Both the position numbers and the translations under genes were made by a program. Below the pieces are notes generated by a model. That model worked only from the letters and a program-made list of their open reading frames with translations, was not told the origin of the DNA and searched no databases. Of a stretch of DNA of 64,000 bases, positions 11,334 to 21,152 are shown piece by piece; positions within the stretch are counted from its first letter, which is position 1, and each line of letters starts with the position of its first letter. The stretch covers positions 43,151,347 through 43,215,346 of the forward strand of contig CM059199.1 in NCBI GenBank assembly GCA_030323885.1, written 5' to 3'. Source of the DNA: Branchipolynoe longqiensis (taxonomy: Eukaryota > Annelida > Polychaeta > Phyllodocida > Polynoidae).

Positions 11334-11638
11334 CCTGGTCACACTGTGCTTGCAACCACACAAGAACAGGTGGTCACCAAATGGTCGCACGTGATCAAAG
11401 AATGACCGCAAAGTGGTCCTCACTGGTTGCCAAACTCTGTGCAACTATTTTGGTAGCAAGGAGGTTCCATCTGCTGCACCCAAAAACCTCCTTGCGACCG
11501 AAATGGTTTCCAAGAGGTCACCAACCATTTTCGTTGGTTGGCGACCAGTCAGCGACCAGTGGGGTATTTTGGTCGCAAAGTGGTTGCCAAAGGTTGCATG
11601 CCCTAGTTTGACTGGGGTTGTAGGCATTTACACGCCTT
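11334..11638. mobile_element. MITE with gtcacac termini
   Basis: The left end tggtcacactgtgcttgcaa and the right end, seen best in the second partial copy near 12095-12130 (ttgcgacc reading in reverse to agtcacactag), are imperfect inverted repeats. The interior is built from repeated tggtcgcaaagtgg-like and gaccagt-like words. A second partial copy follows the SINE at 12000-12131. Confidence 0.55.
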
Positions 11639-11639
11639 C

Positions 11640-11999
11640 TAGACCAGATGGGATGGCTGAACAAATTGAGCGTTTGTCTCCCGTTTTGATAGATCGTGGA
11701 ATTCGAACACATGCATTCAAACCCTGGTCGAGTCAAACCAATGACTTAAGAACTGATACTTGTTGCTTCCTAGCCAGGCACTCTGCATTAATAGAATAGG
11801 GCAAGATCTGGTTGGTTCAGTGTCAGGATAATGTGACTGAGTGTGACTGAGTGGGATTTCAGGTCATGGTGCGGGCGACCTGGTCTCCTAGTGGGGCAGC
11901 ACTATAAAGTCACAATGAGCGCGCAGTATCACAATGTGGTATCCATCCTGATATGATCTTAGATGTTGACTGGACGTCAAACTCCAACAACCAACCAAC
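11640..11999 (+). mobile_element. SINE family S1, head type 2
   Basis: A full-length copy with a type 2 head (gggatggctgaacaaattga, gtttgtctcccgttttgata) and the shared body (gtgactgagtgggatttcag). The tail is gatgttgactggacgtcaaa with ccaaccaacc. It sits exactly between two direct copies of about 150 bp of MITE sequence (11486-11638 and 12000-12148). Confidence 0.85.
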
Positions 12000-12148
12000 C
12001 TTGCGATCGAAATGGTTTACCGAAGGTTGCCGACCATTGTCATCTCTTGGCGACCAATCAGCGACCAGTGGGTATTTTGGTCGCAAAGTGGTCGCCAATG
12101 GTCGCAAGCACTAGTGTGACTGGGGCTGTAGCCATCTACCCGCCTTCT
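12000..12148. repeat. Second direct copy of MITE 3' half
   Basis: It repeats 11486-11638 with modest divergence, including gcgaccagtgggtattttgg and the terminal ctgtagccatctacccgcct. It ends only about 15 bp before the stalk-exon acceptor, so the exon's pyrimidine tract is inside the repeat. Confidence 0.75.
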
Positions 12149-12163
12149 ATTTCTGTCCACCAG

Positions 12164-12328
12164 GAAGCAGGCCACGTGAACCAACGACAACGCCGACAAC
12201 ACCAGCAACGTCCACAACCACAGCTTTGCCCACCACCAGAGCAGTGTTCACGAAGCAGCCTTGTGGCGCCGCCTGTCAACGGGCAAACGCAGCATACAGA
12301 CAGCGGACGGAAGAGCGGAATAAGGAGA
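12164..12328 (+). CDS. C-type lectin receptor exon: Thr-rich stalk
   Basis: The acceptor is ctgtccaccag and the donor gtaagt. It enters and leaves in phase 1, joining the 5284-5418 lectin exon. The 55 residues start GSRPREPTTTPTTPATSTTT, continue TALPTTRAVFTKQPCG and end with a charged stretch, AACQRANAAYRQRTEERNKE. The Thr/Pro/Ser-rich first half is typical of an O-glycosylated mucin-like stalk. The two Cys could form a membrane-proximal disulfide. This frame differs from the longest ORF through the region; it is chosen because it keeps phase with both neighbours. Confidence 0.85.
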
Positions 12329-12483
12329 GTAAGTAGGCTAGTATAGTAGTAGTAGTTTTTGTTGTTGCTGTTATTGTTGTTGTTATTTACTTTCTGCTGA
12401 ATTATTTCTTGTGTAAGCGCGAAGGCACTAGTCTACAATTCATTTTTCTGATTGTATAATTCAGTTTTATTTACACAAAATTG

Positions 12484-12680
12484 TATACAGTACAGCCCCG
12501 TTAAACCAAGCTCGGTTAAACCAAACGATTGTTCGATGGCCTGGCAAAATACTACCATTTATCACATAAAAAAGTTGGTTAAACCAAAGTCAGTTAATCC
12601 AAAGTATCGGTTAATCCAAACAGAATTGTCGGGCTCCAGGCCACTTCCGGTATGGTTAAACCAAACGTTCATGTCGTTAT
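12484..12680. mobile_element. MITE of the gttaaaccaa family
   Basis: It contains cagtacagccccgttaaacc and repeated ggttaaaccaaa / cagttaatccaaa words. The same words occur at 48330-48597 in the opposite order with tggtttaacggggttgtact. The terminal form (CAGTACA... CCCGTTA) resembles pogo/Tigger-like MITEs; this is an inference from termini only. Confidence 0.6.
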
Positions 12681-12959
12681 AAGGTCATAGCACTATGGCA
12701 TGCATTGAAATTAGCTAATAATAACTGTTAAATAACCTAATTTCCATCATATATATGTAGCACAATGGATTTATGTTAGTTATATCCAAGTACCATTGGA
12801 ATATGGCAGTACTAGTGTCACATGCTACAAGAGTATTAGCGGGATTGATGTGAGTATTTTGATGGCATTTGGAATGTGTGCAGCTGCTATTTTCTGCATT
12901 CATTTTCTGTATTCATCCTCCAACGTTTGCAACATTTTCACAGTCGTACAAACTGTTCG

Positions 12960-13205
12960 ACTGGGGGATGACTGGTACCGACTTGTGACAGTGTGTTCTC
13001 GGGCCAACTTTATAGTTCCCCTGTAATGGGAGACTGTACCACTGCACACTGACCCAATATACAACTCAGTCTTACTATCTTGAGACTGAGAAACCAGTCC
13101 TTGCCCTATCACATTAAAGCCGATCCACAGGGTAGGTAGTGACAAGTCTAAATTTTATAAGTCATTGGTTTGACTCGGACGTGGTTCAAAACCGTGACTT
13201 GTCAC
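12960..13205 (-). mobile_element. SINE family S1, diverged minus copy
   Basis: Recognised by ctggtaccgacttgtgacag, aaccagtccttgccctatca and aagtcattggtttgactcgg on the plus strand. The middle is strongly diverged and the head is missing. Confidence 0.7.
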
Positions 13206-13307
13206 TCGCAAAGTAAGACACTTCTGAACATACATCAGGAAAATGGATGTTATTTGTTTCACATCTTTAAAAACAAAATTCCAGTTGAATAACCCCTTTT
13301 TTTTCAG

Positions 13308-13343
13308 TACCGATACGCTGGCCATCCGGTCTTAGCAACTATG
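13308..13343 (+). CDS. C-type lectin receptor exon: juxtamembrane linker
   Basis: A 36-base exon following a long pyrimidine tract (cccctttttttttcag) and ending at gtgcat. It encodes IPIRWPSGLSNY and is phase 1 at both ends, which is exactly what is needed to join the stalk exon to the transmembrane exon. A longer version running to a later GT (for example near 13379) would break the phase. The donor is non-consensus at +4, so the 3' boundary is the least certain in this gene. Confidence 0.6.
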
Positions 13344-13507
13344 GTGCATATCAACTATTTGTGGATGAGATGATGACGTGGTATGAAAATATAAACAATA
13401 GCATACTTTCATTGCAAGATAATTATAATTTAATCTTTACATGAACATGGAATAAATATATTTTCTTTCTTACCTACATTGTAATGTGTTTCCGATGTGC
13501 ATTGCAG

Positions 13508-13586
13508 TATACTTCTATCTGATTGGAGGAGGCACAATTCTACTCATCATTCTCATTTGCTGCACAATCGGCACCATTATCTGCAT
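13508..13586 (+). CDS. C-type lectin receptor exon: transmembrane segment
   Basis: The acceptor is gcattgcag and the donor gtgagt. It enters in phase 1 and exits in phase 2. It encodes YFYLIGGGTILLIILICCTI followed by GTIIC, a single strongly hydrophobic helix of about 22 residues, then enters the basic cytoplasmic exon at 15746 (KNHYKQKREKK). This positions the lectin domains outside the cell and the following 210 residues inside. The Cys pair at the inner leaflet end could be palmitoylated; that is inference. Confidence 0.85.
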
Positions 13587-14574
13587 GTGAGTTTGATCTT
13601 TACACAAGCCTTCCTTGCTGCAATGTCTCAGACCATTAATGTCTTTGAGCTGTCAGGAAAATGCATTCGACTGATAATGTTCCATTAGTGTGCAAGCGTT
13701 ATGGGTTATTGGACCTGTAGCGCCAGTGGCGCCCCCACCGGCGAGTGTATATACTGCGCGACCCATGCTTCCGTTTCACTTCACTTCCAATTTCACTTTT
13801 GAAGTTGTGCAAGACCATTTACCTTGCCAGCGATAAAGTTCTCAGACCAAGTATTGTGTTGTGCTATAATTTTACTACTTTGACTAAGATTATATAGTTT
13901 ATACATCATATTCAAAAATAGTCAAATTTACTCAGAACTTGACCACGCATACCCACTGACCATGGGTTGGTCCTAGATATCCCATAGAAAGTAGGTACTT
14001 TCAAGTTATACAAATTATGACTAGTGATGTTATATCATAATAATTGTGACTAAACTGAAACTGTCTTGGTCATGTGCTACGGACCCTTTAAAGACATAGG
14101 TGATGCTGCTAAGACAATATCAATGGTTAAAACTGAAGGCTGATTTAGCTTAACATCTGACTACATATGATATTCATATGTAGTTAGATGCAAATGGTAG
14201 TAAGTATCCAGTATTGTTGTAACAATACTAGGTTTATGATCAGTGTCTTTGATAAAGGTTAACATCTAAGTACAGATGAAAGGTATATGCATTAAAAGTT
14301 GAGAAGGTAGTTTTGTAGAGTCTATTTAAACAAAATTTAAATTGTTTTATTATCTTTTATTGAGCCTGTATTTATACTGTCCATAGCATATGAGCCTGGG
14401 TATTCAGGCTTGTTTTCAATGCTGGTCAGCTGTACTGTTGGTGTTATCTTATCACACAGTAGCTGCTGATAAGGTATTTGATTGCCTGCATTTCAGCAGC
14501 AGATAGATAGCTGGTTGGTCTGGCTAGTAGTCTAACTTACTTACATTTTTTTGATTTTCTTGGCATATATGCTC
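13587..14574. other. Intron sequence without recognised features
   Basis: I see no exon here. At 13715-13800 there is a GC-richer stretch with a TATATA sequence, which could be a promoter-like remnant or part of an LTR, but nothing supports it further. Confidence 0.3.
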
Positions 14575-14890
14575 GGATCTGTGGCTATGTACGTAGGCTA
14601 TGATGAAACACAATACAAACAAGGAGAAAGTAAGAGAGTAAAGTGTAAGAGAAAGAGTCCAGCCCTCTGGTTTATTTTTATATAGTTACATGGGTTCTTG
14701 GTAGGATATCATACCACCTCTTTCCACCAATAGGAATCCAGTATTCCTGTACTCTATGGATACCAGTGGTCTGCCCACCACCAGTAACTGTCTGGCCCAC
14801 TGGCCACCATCAACCTTGATCTTTCGAGTGTGGTGATCCCAACCCCAGCAGAAGGGCTAGGCCCTGAGTGCAATCACACTCAGACCTGCC
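14575..14890 (-). mobile_element. Solo LTR candidate, family L1
   Basis: On the minus strand it has actatataaaaataaaccag (TATA box plus a polyadenylation-like AATAAA), then cttacactttact, gtattgtgtttc and tagcctac. The same ordered blocks occur at 27655-28060 and 33225-33615. The upstream half also matches 27655-28060 (ggatcaccacactc, ggtggtggccag, ggtggtgggcag). No internal retroelement region is attached. The structure fits solo LTRs. Confidence 0.65.
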
Positions 14891-15404
14891 AGAACCACTA
14901 TCTATATTTACATCTCACTTAGGCACAAACCAACCCATATATATATACATCTACACACAAACTTGGCCAAGGACACTGATCAATAATAGAACAATCGCAT
15001 TCACCCCTACCGAATATCAGAATATTTTACAGTGTGATGCAAAGGGCAGTAAGTATATAACAATGGCATCTTGTTGATCAGCCTCTTCCTGTGTAAATAA
15101 TAAAATCCATATGTTATACATAGAAAATCAATGCACATTGCAGTGAAATATCGGTTTACCCATTGCATACAATTTACATTATGTGAAGACAGTTAAAATA
15201 ATCTTCTAGGGTATTAACTGATAACAGCATGATCATAAACGAGTAATTTGACATTTTACACAACATTGATTGATTTCCTTTCAGACTTCCTATGAATAAA
15301 TACAATGTACCTGTCCATTGGCAACATTTCCAGTCGTTACATTCATGCAACCTCAATATCCTTATAGAGAAAATCAACGGGTGATGTGGTTTGTGGTTTT
15401 GGTC
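14891..15404. other. Intron sequence without recognised features
   Basis: No exon or repeat family was identified here. Confidence 0.3.
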
Positions 15405-15495
15405 ACTAATCCTAGTCAAATCAAAGACTTAATACTTAATACTTAATACTTACTGCGACCTGGCCTTATTCTTAGCATTACTAGAATAGGACCCT
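15405..15495 (+). mobile_element. SINE S1 fragment
   Basis: A short piece with agtcaaatcaaagactt, a small duplication of aatacttaatactt, and gcattactagaatagga. It represents the linker and the start of the body only. Confidence 0.55.
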
Positions 15496-15745
15496 GATCA
15501 CTGAAATAAGGAAGAGCAATTGTTTTCAATTGAAATTAGCCCTTCTTAATCATTGCATGCAACCACTTCCCAAACAATCTAAACTTTCTGAAAAAGCCTC
15601 ATATTTATTTGGAAAAAAGCGAAGCCTCCAAAGCTTCTACACTTGACAAAAATAGGATGTTTCTTATCCCACTCAAACCTAACCATTTAGTAGATCACAT
15701 TCCCACATGAGCAATATTTGTTTTTTCTTTTATTCAAATTCTCAG

Positions 15746-16379
15746 AAAAAATCACTACAAGCAGAAGCGTGAGAAGAAATTTGATTATTTCTTCGGCGTT
15801 GACGTGAGTCGTGATGAAGACAAGAAGGAATTCAAGTCTTCCAAGAGACCACTTCCTGGCAAGAAGGAAGTGAAAGAAGGCGAGGAAGAGCACAGGACTG
15901 ACAGTGGGAAGCAGAAGAATATTCGCTCCCCATCCACATTGCCTGCACCGGATGTAGTAGGCCAAACAACAATTTCAGATACATTGCCTTTCACTGGTCA
16001 TGACAATGCTGATGCACTTCATGATGATATCAGAAGAGTCAGCGATCAGAACCCATCGCTTCAAGATGAGACTGCTTGGATAGCGAATGAGGGTTTTGAT
16101 GCCGATAGCCATTGTCTAACCACAATACCAGTAGAGGAGGCACTTTCAGGCACAGCAGACATAGGGCAAGACAGTTCACTTGATATGCCTATTCCCAATG
16201 GTGCTACAGATATTGCCGGTAATGATGGTGTCGAAGAAGCCACATCACATAGAGATGAAATATCTGATACAAATATGACTCCGGTTGGAGAGTTCAATGA
16301 TAAGGAGTCTGTCAAAGTGGGCATCGACATGAGTGATTATGATTATGAAAAGCCAGATGACAGCCACATGCTATTCTGA
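15746..16379 (+). CDS. C-type lectin receptor exon: cytoplasmic tail
   Basis: The acceptor is attctcag. The first base completes the Ile codon split with the transmembrane exon, and the frame runs 210 residues to a tga at 16377-16379. The tail starts with a basic patch (NHYKQKREKKFDYFFG), followed by a Lys/Glu-rich segment and a long acidic, Ser/Thr-rich, low-complexity region. It ends MSDYDYEKPDDSHMLF. YEKP resembles a YxxP SH2-binding site, and the neighbouring acidic residues fit a kinase target; I see no ITAM or ITIM spacing. No enzyme domain is present. The apparent start codon inside the exon is a GTG and is not the real start. The tail suggests a signalling or trafficking receptor rather than a simple adhesion lectin. 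Confidence 0.85.
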
Positions 16380-16453
16380 TATCATGGTGTTTAGAGAAAC
16401 CTTTGGGTGCTTGAGGAAATCGAAGCTAATGTAAAAGAGTCAGATACCATGAA

Positions 16454-16805
16454 TTAAAGTTGCATAGTCCGATGGTTTTGAGTTCTTTTATTTTCTGAGA
16501 TAAAGATATGAAGTTGATTGTTATAATCTACCTTACTTTCGTTTGAAGTAACTTTCATTTTGAATGGCCATCTTTTGATATATTTGAAGTGCAAATTTGA
16601 TAAATTAATTCAGGCAAGCATGCCAAACCTCTTACACAATAGGCTTTTACAGAAACAGATTCTATTAAATTGACTGTCTTCCTTTCTATCTGGCAAGAAA
16701 TGGGTCAATAAGTGCATCAGTGTCTAAGTTAGATATATATAATCAAATCTAGATAGTTGTTATGGTTTGGAAAATGTGACGTTTCATCAGATTATCCAGC
16801 GTTAA
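16454..16805. mobile_element. TTAA-flanked piggyBac-like MITE, copy 1
   Basis: The left end TTAAAGTTGCATAGTCCGAT and the right end, as reverse complement, TTAACGCTGGATAATCTGAT form inverted repeats of about 22 bp. TTAA is at both ends, the target signature of piggyBac elements. It has no ORF and lies in the 3' flank of the lectin gene, 75 bp after the stop. Other copies are at 17024-17379 and 24670-25026, with fragments at 5143 and degenerate copies near 17752 and 20797. Confidence 0.8.
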
Positions 16806-16811
16806 TAAATA

Positions 16812-16849
16812 TAGTGCAACCCTGTTATAACGCAAGTGTTGGGGACCTA
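16812..16849. mobile_element. Left half of a Tigger/pogo-like MITE
   Basis: It reads agtgcaaccctgttataacg then caagtgttggggacc. The matching right half is at 17413-17487, inverted. The two halves are separated by the duplicated receptor-tail fragment and the second TTAA MITE. Confidence 0.6.
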
Positions 16850-17005
16850 ATGATGGTGTAGAAGAAGCAGCATCTCATACAGATGAAGTATCTGATACAA
16901 ATATGATTCCGGTTGGAGAGTTCAATGATAAGAAGTCTGTCAAAGTGGGTACCAACATCAGTAAATATGATTATGAAAAGTTGGATTAGAGCCACATGGC
17001 ATTAC
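16850..17005 (+). pseudogene. Duplicated fragment of the lectin-receptor tail exon
   Basis: It matches 16224-16370 closely (gatggtg.gaagaagc, gatacaaatatgactccggt with one change, gttggagagttcaatgataa). The translation copies the end of the tail up to YDYEKL, and then a tag stop at 16987-16989 replaces the original last codons. It lacks a splice acceptor and the rest of the exon, so it is a dead fragment. Confidence 0.85.
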
Positions 17006-17023
17006 GAAAAACGTGGGGTTGTG

Positions 17024-17379
17024 TTAAAGTTGCATAGTCCCATGGTTTTGAATTTCTGTATTTTTTCTGAGATAAATATATTAGATCGATCACTAGTATC
17101 TAATTTACATTAGCTCAAAGTTACTTTTATTGTATATGGTAAACTTAAAAAATATTTTGAGTGCAAACATGGAAAATTAGTTTTTGGCAAGCTTGCCAAA
17201 ACTCTGACACCATAGACTTCTGCAGTAACAGGTTCTGTTAAATTGACTCAGTATTGCCTTCTACGCAGAAACAAATGCTTAATAAGTGCATCAGTATCTA
17301 AGTTAGATATATAAAATCTAATCTAGATAATTGGTTTGGTTTTGAAAATTTGATATTTCATCGGACTATGCAGCTTTAA
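17024..17379. mobile_element. TTAA-flanked piggyBac-like MITE, copy 2
   Basis: It has the same termini as copy 1, with TTAA at 17024-17027 and 17376-17379. It is similar to copy 1 across its length (gcatagtcccatggttttga, gcaagcttgccaaaactct) and was probably duplicated together with the adjacent tail fragment. Confidence 0.8.
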
Positions 17380-17412
17380 TTTGCCGACTTACTGAATTAT
17401 CTTTGAATTAAA

Positions 17413-17487
17413 GGTCCAATGAATCATTGTGTTATATCCGAATTCACGTTACATCGGGGCGCGTTATAATGATGTTTCACTGTACAC
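17413..17487. mobile_element. Right half of the Tigger/pogo-like MITE
   Basis: It reads ggtccaatgaatcattgtgt, atatccgaattcacgtt, and gcgttataatgatgtttcac ending in tgta. Its reverse complement pairs with 16812-16849 (gttataacgc; ggacc). Confidence 0.6.
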
Positions 17488-17751
17488 AATCTGTGATGTG
17501 TGTTTATATTTGAATCTAGACATCCACCTCAAACTAATAACTGAGGTAGGGCTTCAACATAAGGATTGCCTCTCTATGGAATAATCAAGGTAGCTAACTT
17601 ATTATTCCACTCTGTTGTAGAAAGTGATGTTTCGTGGCATATTTGTCATTGTATTTACAGATTCCAGACGCACAGTCCATACATGGTACTGTAATGGTGT
17701 GCAGTGTAAATGAAAGGCAACAGTCTATACATTATTTACTAGTGAAACTGT

Positions 17752-18075
17752 CATAAAATTGCACAACCCAATGTTTCTTTTTGAGTTTCTTCACTATTTT
17801 GAGGATAAATATATGAGGTTAATCACTATAATCTACCTTACTTAAATTTCAACTAAAATTTATTTTAATGTATTCCATTGACGAGATTTAAAATGAAAAC
17901 ATGTAGCAATATGCTGAACTCCGGTTTAGTTTCCTCATTTTCCAGCATAGCAGATGGGCACCAACCAGTAATAACTGTTTAATAAGCACACATGTAGCTC
18001 AACTGAACACGTATATTAAGATCTACCTAAAAGTTTAAGCTTTCAGTAAAGTATACAATTTAAGTAAGTGCTTTT
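17752..18075. mobile_element. Degenerate copy of the TTAA MITE
   Basis: It shares aaaattgcacaacccaatg, a gagtttcttcactatttt-like block and aatcactataatctacctta with copies 1 and 2. The termini are eroded. Confidence 0.45.
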
Positions 18076-18139
18076 GTCGACACACACACATTAATCGTCA
18101 AAATCCAACAATAAATAGGAAACCCTTCTGGCGGATGGT

Positions 18140-18363
18140 TGGTTGCTTGGTTGGTTGTTGGAGTTTTACATCCTGGCAACATCTGACGTCATATCAGGAC
18201 AGATACAGACTTGTGACAGTGTGCCCTCATGGTGACTTTATAGTGCTGCCCCACTGGGAAATCAAGCTGCCAGCGCCATGACCCCATATCCCACTCAGTC
18301 ACATTATCCCATGATCTACCAACACCGGAGATGGACGCTCAACTGATTTTGTCATCCCATCTG
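18140..18363 (-). mobile_element. SINE S1, internally deleted
   Basis: The tail (ggttgttggagttttacatc), the body (gtgctgccccactgggaaat) and the head-type-2 end (gacgctcaactgattttgtc) are present. Part of the body and linker is deleted near 18305. Confidence 0.75.
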
Positions 18364-18559
18364 GTAGACCTGGTGGATGATCAACGCGCTTAGTATACTA
18401 ACACAATATAGCAAACAGATATTTTCTACGTTGCATGTCATTCTTCTACAACGGAGTTCCCATAACATCATCGACAAACAAATTGAGGAAATAACTAACT
18501 ATTCCTGTTTGATGTACTCAAATGTTGTAGATTAGCCCCAACCAGTGATATAGGCCCTA

Positions 18560-19345
18560 CCTAGGCTAATGACATTGACCGGCACAGAGACATAATATAT
18601 AAGTTATAACTTCATTGTTCTGCTCTGTTGTACACTACGTGTTAACTAGGTCAATGACATAACCTCACTGTTCAAGCAATTATGTTAAATTGTACAATCT
18701 GCATTAACTAGGTCAATAACATGACCTCACTGCTCAAGCAAGTCTGCTCAACTGTACAATCTGCATTAACTATGCCAATGACATGACCTCATTGTGCAAG
18801 CAAGTCTGCTTAAATGTACAACATAGATTAACTAGGTCAATAACATGACCTCACTGATCAAGCAAGTCTGCTCAACTGTACAATCTGCATTAACTAGGTC
18901 AATAACATGACCTCACTGCGCAAGCAAGTCTGCTTAAATGTACAATGTATATTAACTAGGTCAATAACATGATCTCACTGCTCAAGCAAGTCTGCTCAAC
19001 TGTACCATCTGAATTAACAAGATCAATACCATAACCTCATTGTTCAATCAAGTCTGCTCTGTTTTATGAACTGGATTAAGTAGGCCAATAATATGACCTC
19101 ATTGTTCAACCAAGTCTGTCCTGCTTAATGAGCTGTATTAATTAGGTCAATAATATAACCTCATTATTCAATCAAGAGTGTTCTGTTCTATGACATATAT
19201 TAATTTGGTCAAGAAGATCACCTAATTTTTCAATCAGCTCTGCTCTCTGGTATGATCTGTGTTAATTAGGGCAATAATCTAACCCCATTATTCAACCATG
19301 TCCTCTCTGCTGTGCAATCTGTAGTACTTAGGTCAATAGCATATG
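18560..19345. repeat. ~61-bp satellite with AGGTCA-N6-TGACCT in each unit
   Basis: About 12-13 tandem units follow the pattern attaactaggtcaataacat, gacctcactgctcaagcaag, tctgctcaactgtacaatct, gc. The units at 18711, 18833 and 18895 hold a perfect AGGTCA(N6)TGACCT inverted repeat. Later units are increasingly diverged. It is located between the lectin gene and the plakin gene. Confidence 0.92.
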
Positions 19346-19434
19346 AGGTCACCTTTGAGATTACGTTACAAAGCACACAAAAAGGATTCTGCTTATTATT
19401 ATCCGTTTCTTACACATTCTTCACAAAAGTATGT

Positions 19435-19930
19435 AGTGGTCTGCACTGACCTCTCAGGCAAGTAACCACATAGACAGGTAGGCGTGGGGAGTGTATTGAT
19501 ATCAGGGAGCCTAGGTGGTGTAATGGTTAGCACACTGGCCCGGAATGCAGAGAGATGTGGGTTCGAGTCCCGCTCTGGCGCAGTATTTCCCATTTTCATC
19601 ACCCCCATGACACTGGTTGCCGTGATCAGGATCCTGTACAAGCTTTGCGCTGTATGGTTGTTGAACCTACCCTGTGTATGTATGTGTAAGTGCATTGCTG
19701 TATGTATGTAATTGTAAGCATTACAAGACTTACAATTCCAGGGGGACGAGTGTAGTGGTCTGCACTGACCTCTCAGGCAAGTAACCACATAGACAGGTAG
19801 GCGTGGGGAGTGTGTTGATATCAGGGAGCCTAGGTGGTGTAATGGTTAGCACACTGGCCCGGAATGCAGAGAGATGTGGGTTCGAGTCCCGCTCTAGGCG
19901 CAGTATTTCCCATTTTCATCACCCCCATGA
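19435..19930 (+). mobile_element. Tandemly duplicated tRNA-headed SINE (family S2)
   Basis: A segment of about 317 bp is duplicated: 19435-19751 and, in part, 19752-19930. Each contains a tRNA-like head (taggtggtgtaatggttagc as A box, gggttcgagtcccgctct as B box) at 19497-19580 and 19823-19905, preceded by the same 60-bp leader (ctgcactgacctctcaggca). The second copy diverges after catgacaagtag. The folded head looks like a tRNA, but the context and body indicate a SINE rather than a functional tRNA gene. Confidence 0.75.
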
Positions 19931-20636
19931 CAAGTAGCACTATCCTCTGATCTGCGATGCTAGGGTTATTTATTAAATATATTGGAGTGACTTTCTGTAC
20001 GCAGAATACAGATAATATCATAGACAATAACATATCCTTATACGAGTGAAAATTGCAGATGTAAAGCAGTAAAGAAAGAGCTTATTTCCGGTCAGCATCA
20101 TGGATATATGTTGATTTTAATTGTATACAAATACAAATTTATTTATATTTGAAACCTTCAATAAGTGAGAATATCATAGTATCCTGTGATAAGCATTTAG
20201 CAGTGTTGAGACGGCGAACTGGCATTGGATGAGAATGAAGAGAATAGGACCAGAAAACCAGGATGCATAAATCTACATAATACATGCCAAATAATAAATA
20301 TATATTGTATGTGTCAACTTTGTTTCAGTTTACATTTTCTCGTATCAGATTATAAAGATGCTGGCACCACATACTATAATCGATATAAATGCCCTTTAGG
20401 CATCGCTGCAGGGCATTTCCTCCTGTAGTAAATGTAATTTCCAGTGGGTAGTTTCTTGTGTTATTGCGCATGTGCTACCTTGATTTAGTGTTGAGTTATG
20501 TTCGGATTTCATGATTTCACTATAAGACAGTTTCATAGCGAATAAGAAAATAGGTCCACACATATACAATAGAATATTGTCCAAAGAGAAAGTTGAGGGC
20601 CTTCATTAGCAGGATTATCCTCCAAAATAACCCTGT

Positions 20637-20760
20637 GATATCAGTTAAAATATCAGTAAAATAGTTGATATCAGTTAAATATCAGGAAAATAGGTGATAT
20701 CAGTTAAACCATCAGTAAAATAGGTGATATCAGTTAAACAATCAGTAAAATAGGTGATGT
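20637..20760. repeat. Tandem repeat, ~34-bp unit
   Basis: Four units of gatatcagttaaa(n)atcagtaaaatagg(t). Confidence 0.85.
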
Positions 20761-20796
20761 CCTTAGACATTCCATTTGCCATGGGAAACTACCAAA

Positions 20797-20950
20797 CAAT
20801 TGTTCAATCCGATGGTTTTGAATTTCTGCCTTTTTTCTTTTTATAGATAAATAGAATAGAATGATCCTCATAAGTAATTATTATTAATGGCTAAAATTGG
20901 ATATTTTGAAGTGGCAACATAGACAATCAATGTTGGCATGCATAGTGCTT
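20797..20950. mobile_element. Remnant of the TTAA MITE
   Basis: A gttcaatccgatggttttga block followed by atttctgcctttttt matches the left third of the MITE family. The right end is missing. Confidence 0.4.
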
Positions 20951-21152
20951 TCAATTTCAGAAGACTTCACTTAGGCCTGCAGCAGAACCTTGCCAGTGAG
21001 GATGCCTTCCATCAAGCTGATGCTTTTTCCAAGTTGCGCATGATTCCCTAGATATAACCCATTGTGAATGTCGATGATGCCCAGTTTAATCGCTTCAGAG
21101 ACTGAGACATCGCTCCCAGTTTGTGAGTCTATGATCGATCGGATGTTTCTTT
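20941..21152 (-). pseudogene. Duplicated plakin-repeat exon fragment (SINE-free copy)
   Basis: On the minus strand this is a close copy of 23023-23215, plus the bases that follow the SINE insertion site there. It encodes SIIDSQTGSDVSVSEAIKLG, then IIDIHNGLYLGNHAQLGKSI, SLMEGILTGKVLLQA and then a TAA stop where the parent has TCG. A further short stretch of the same frame (VKSSEIESTM) follows the stop. It has no convincing acceptor. It shows the target of the SINE insertion at 22575-23019 in its unoccupied form, with a single AATT. Confidence 0.8.

Noticed and set aside
13379..13400. Later donor for the juxtamembrane exon
   Set aside because: It would leave in phase 2, incompatible with the phase-1 transmembrane exon; the GT at 13344 is the one that fits.
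19497..19905. Two tRNA genes
   Set aside because: The heads look like tRNAs, but they are followed by SINE-like body sequence and are part of a duplicated block; I call them SINE heads.
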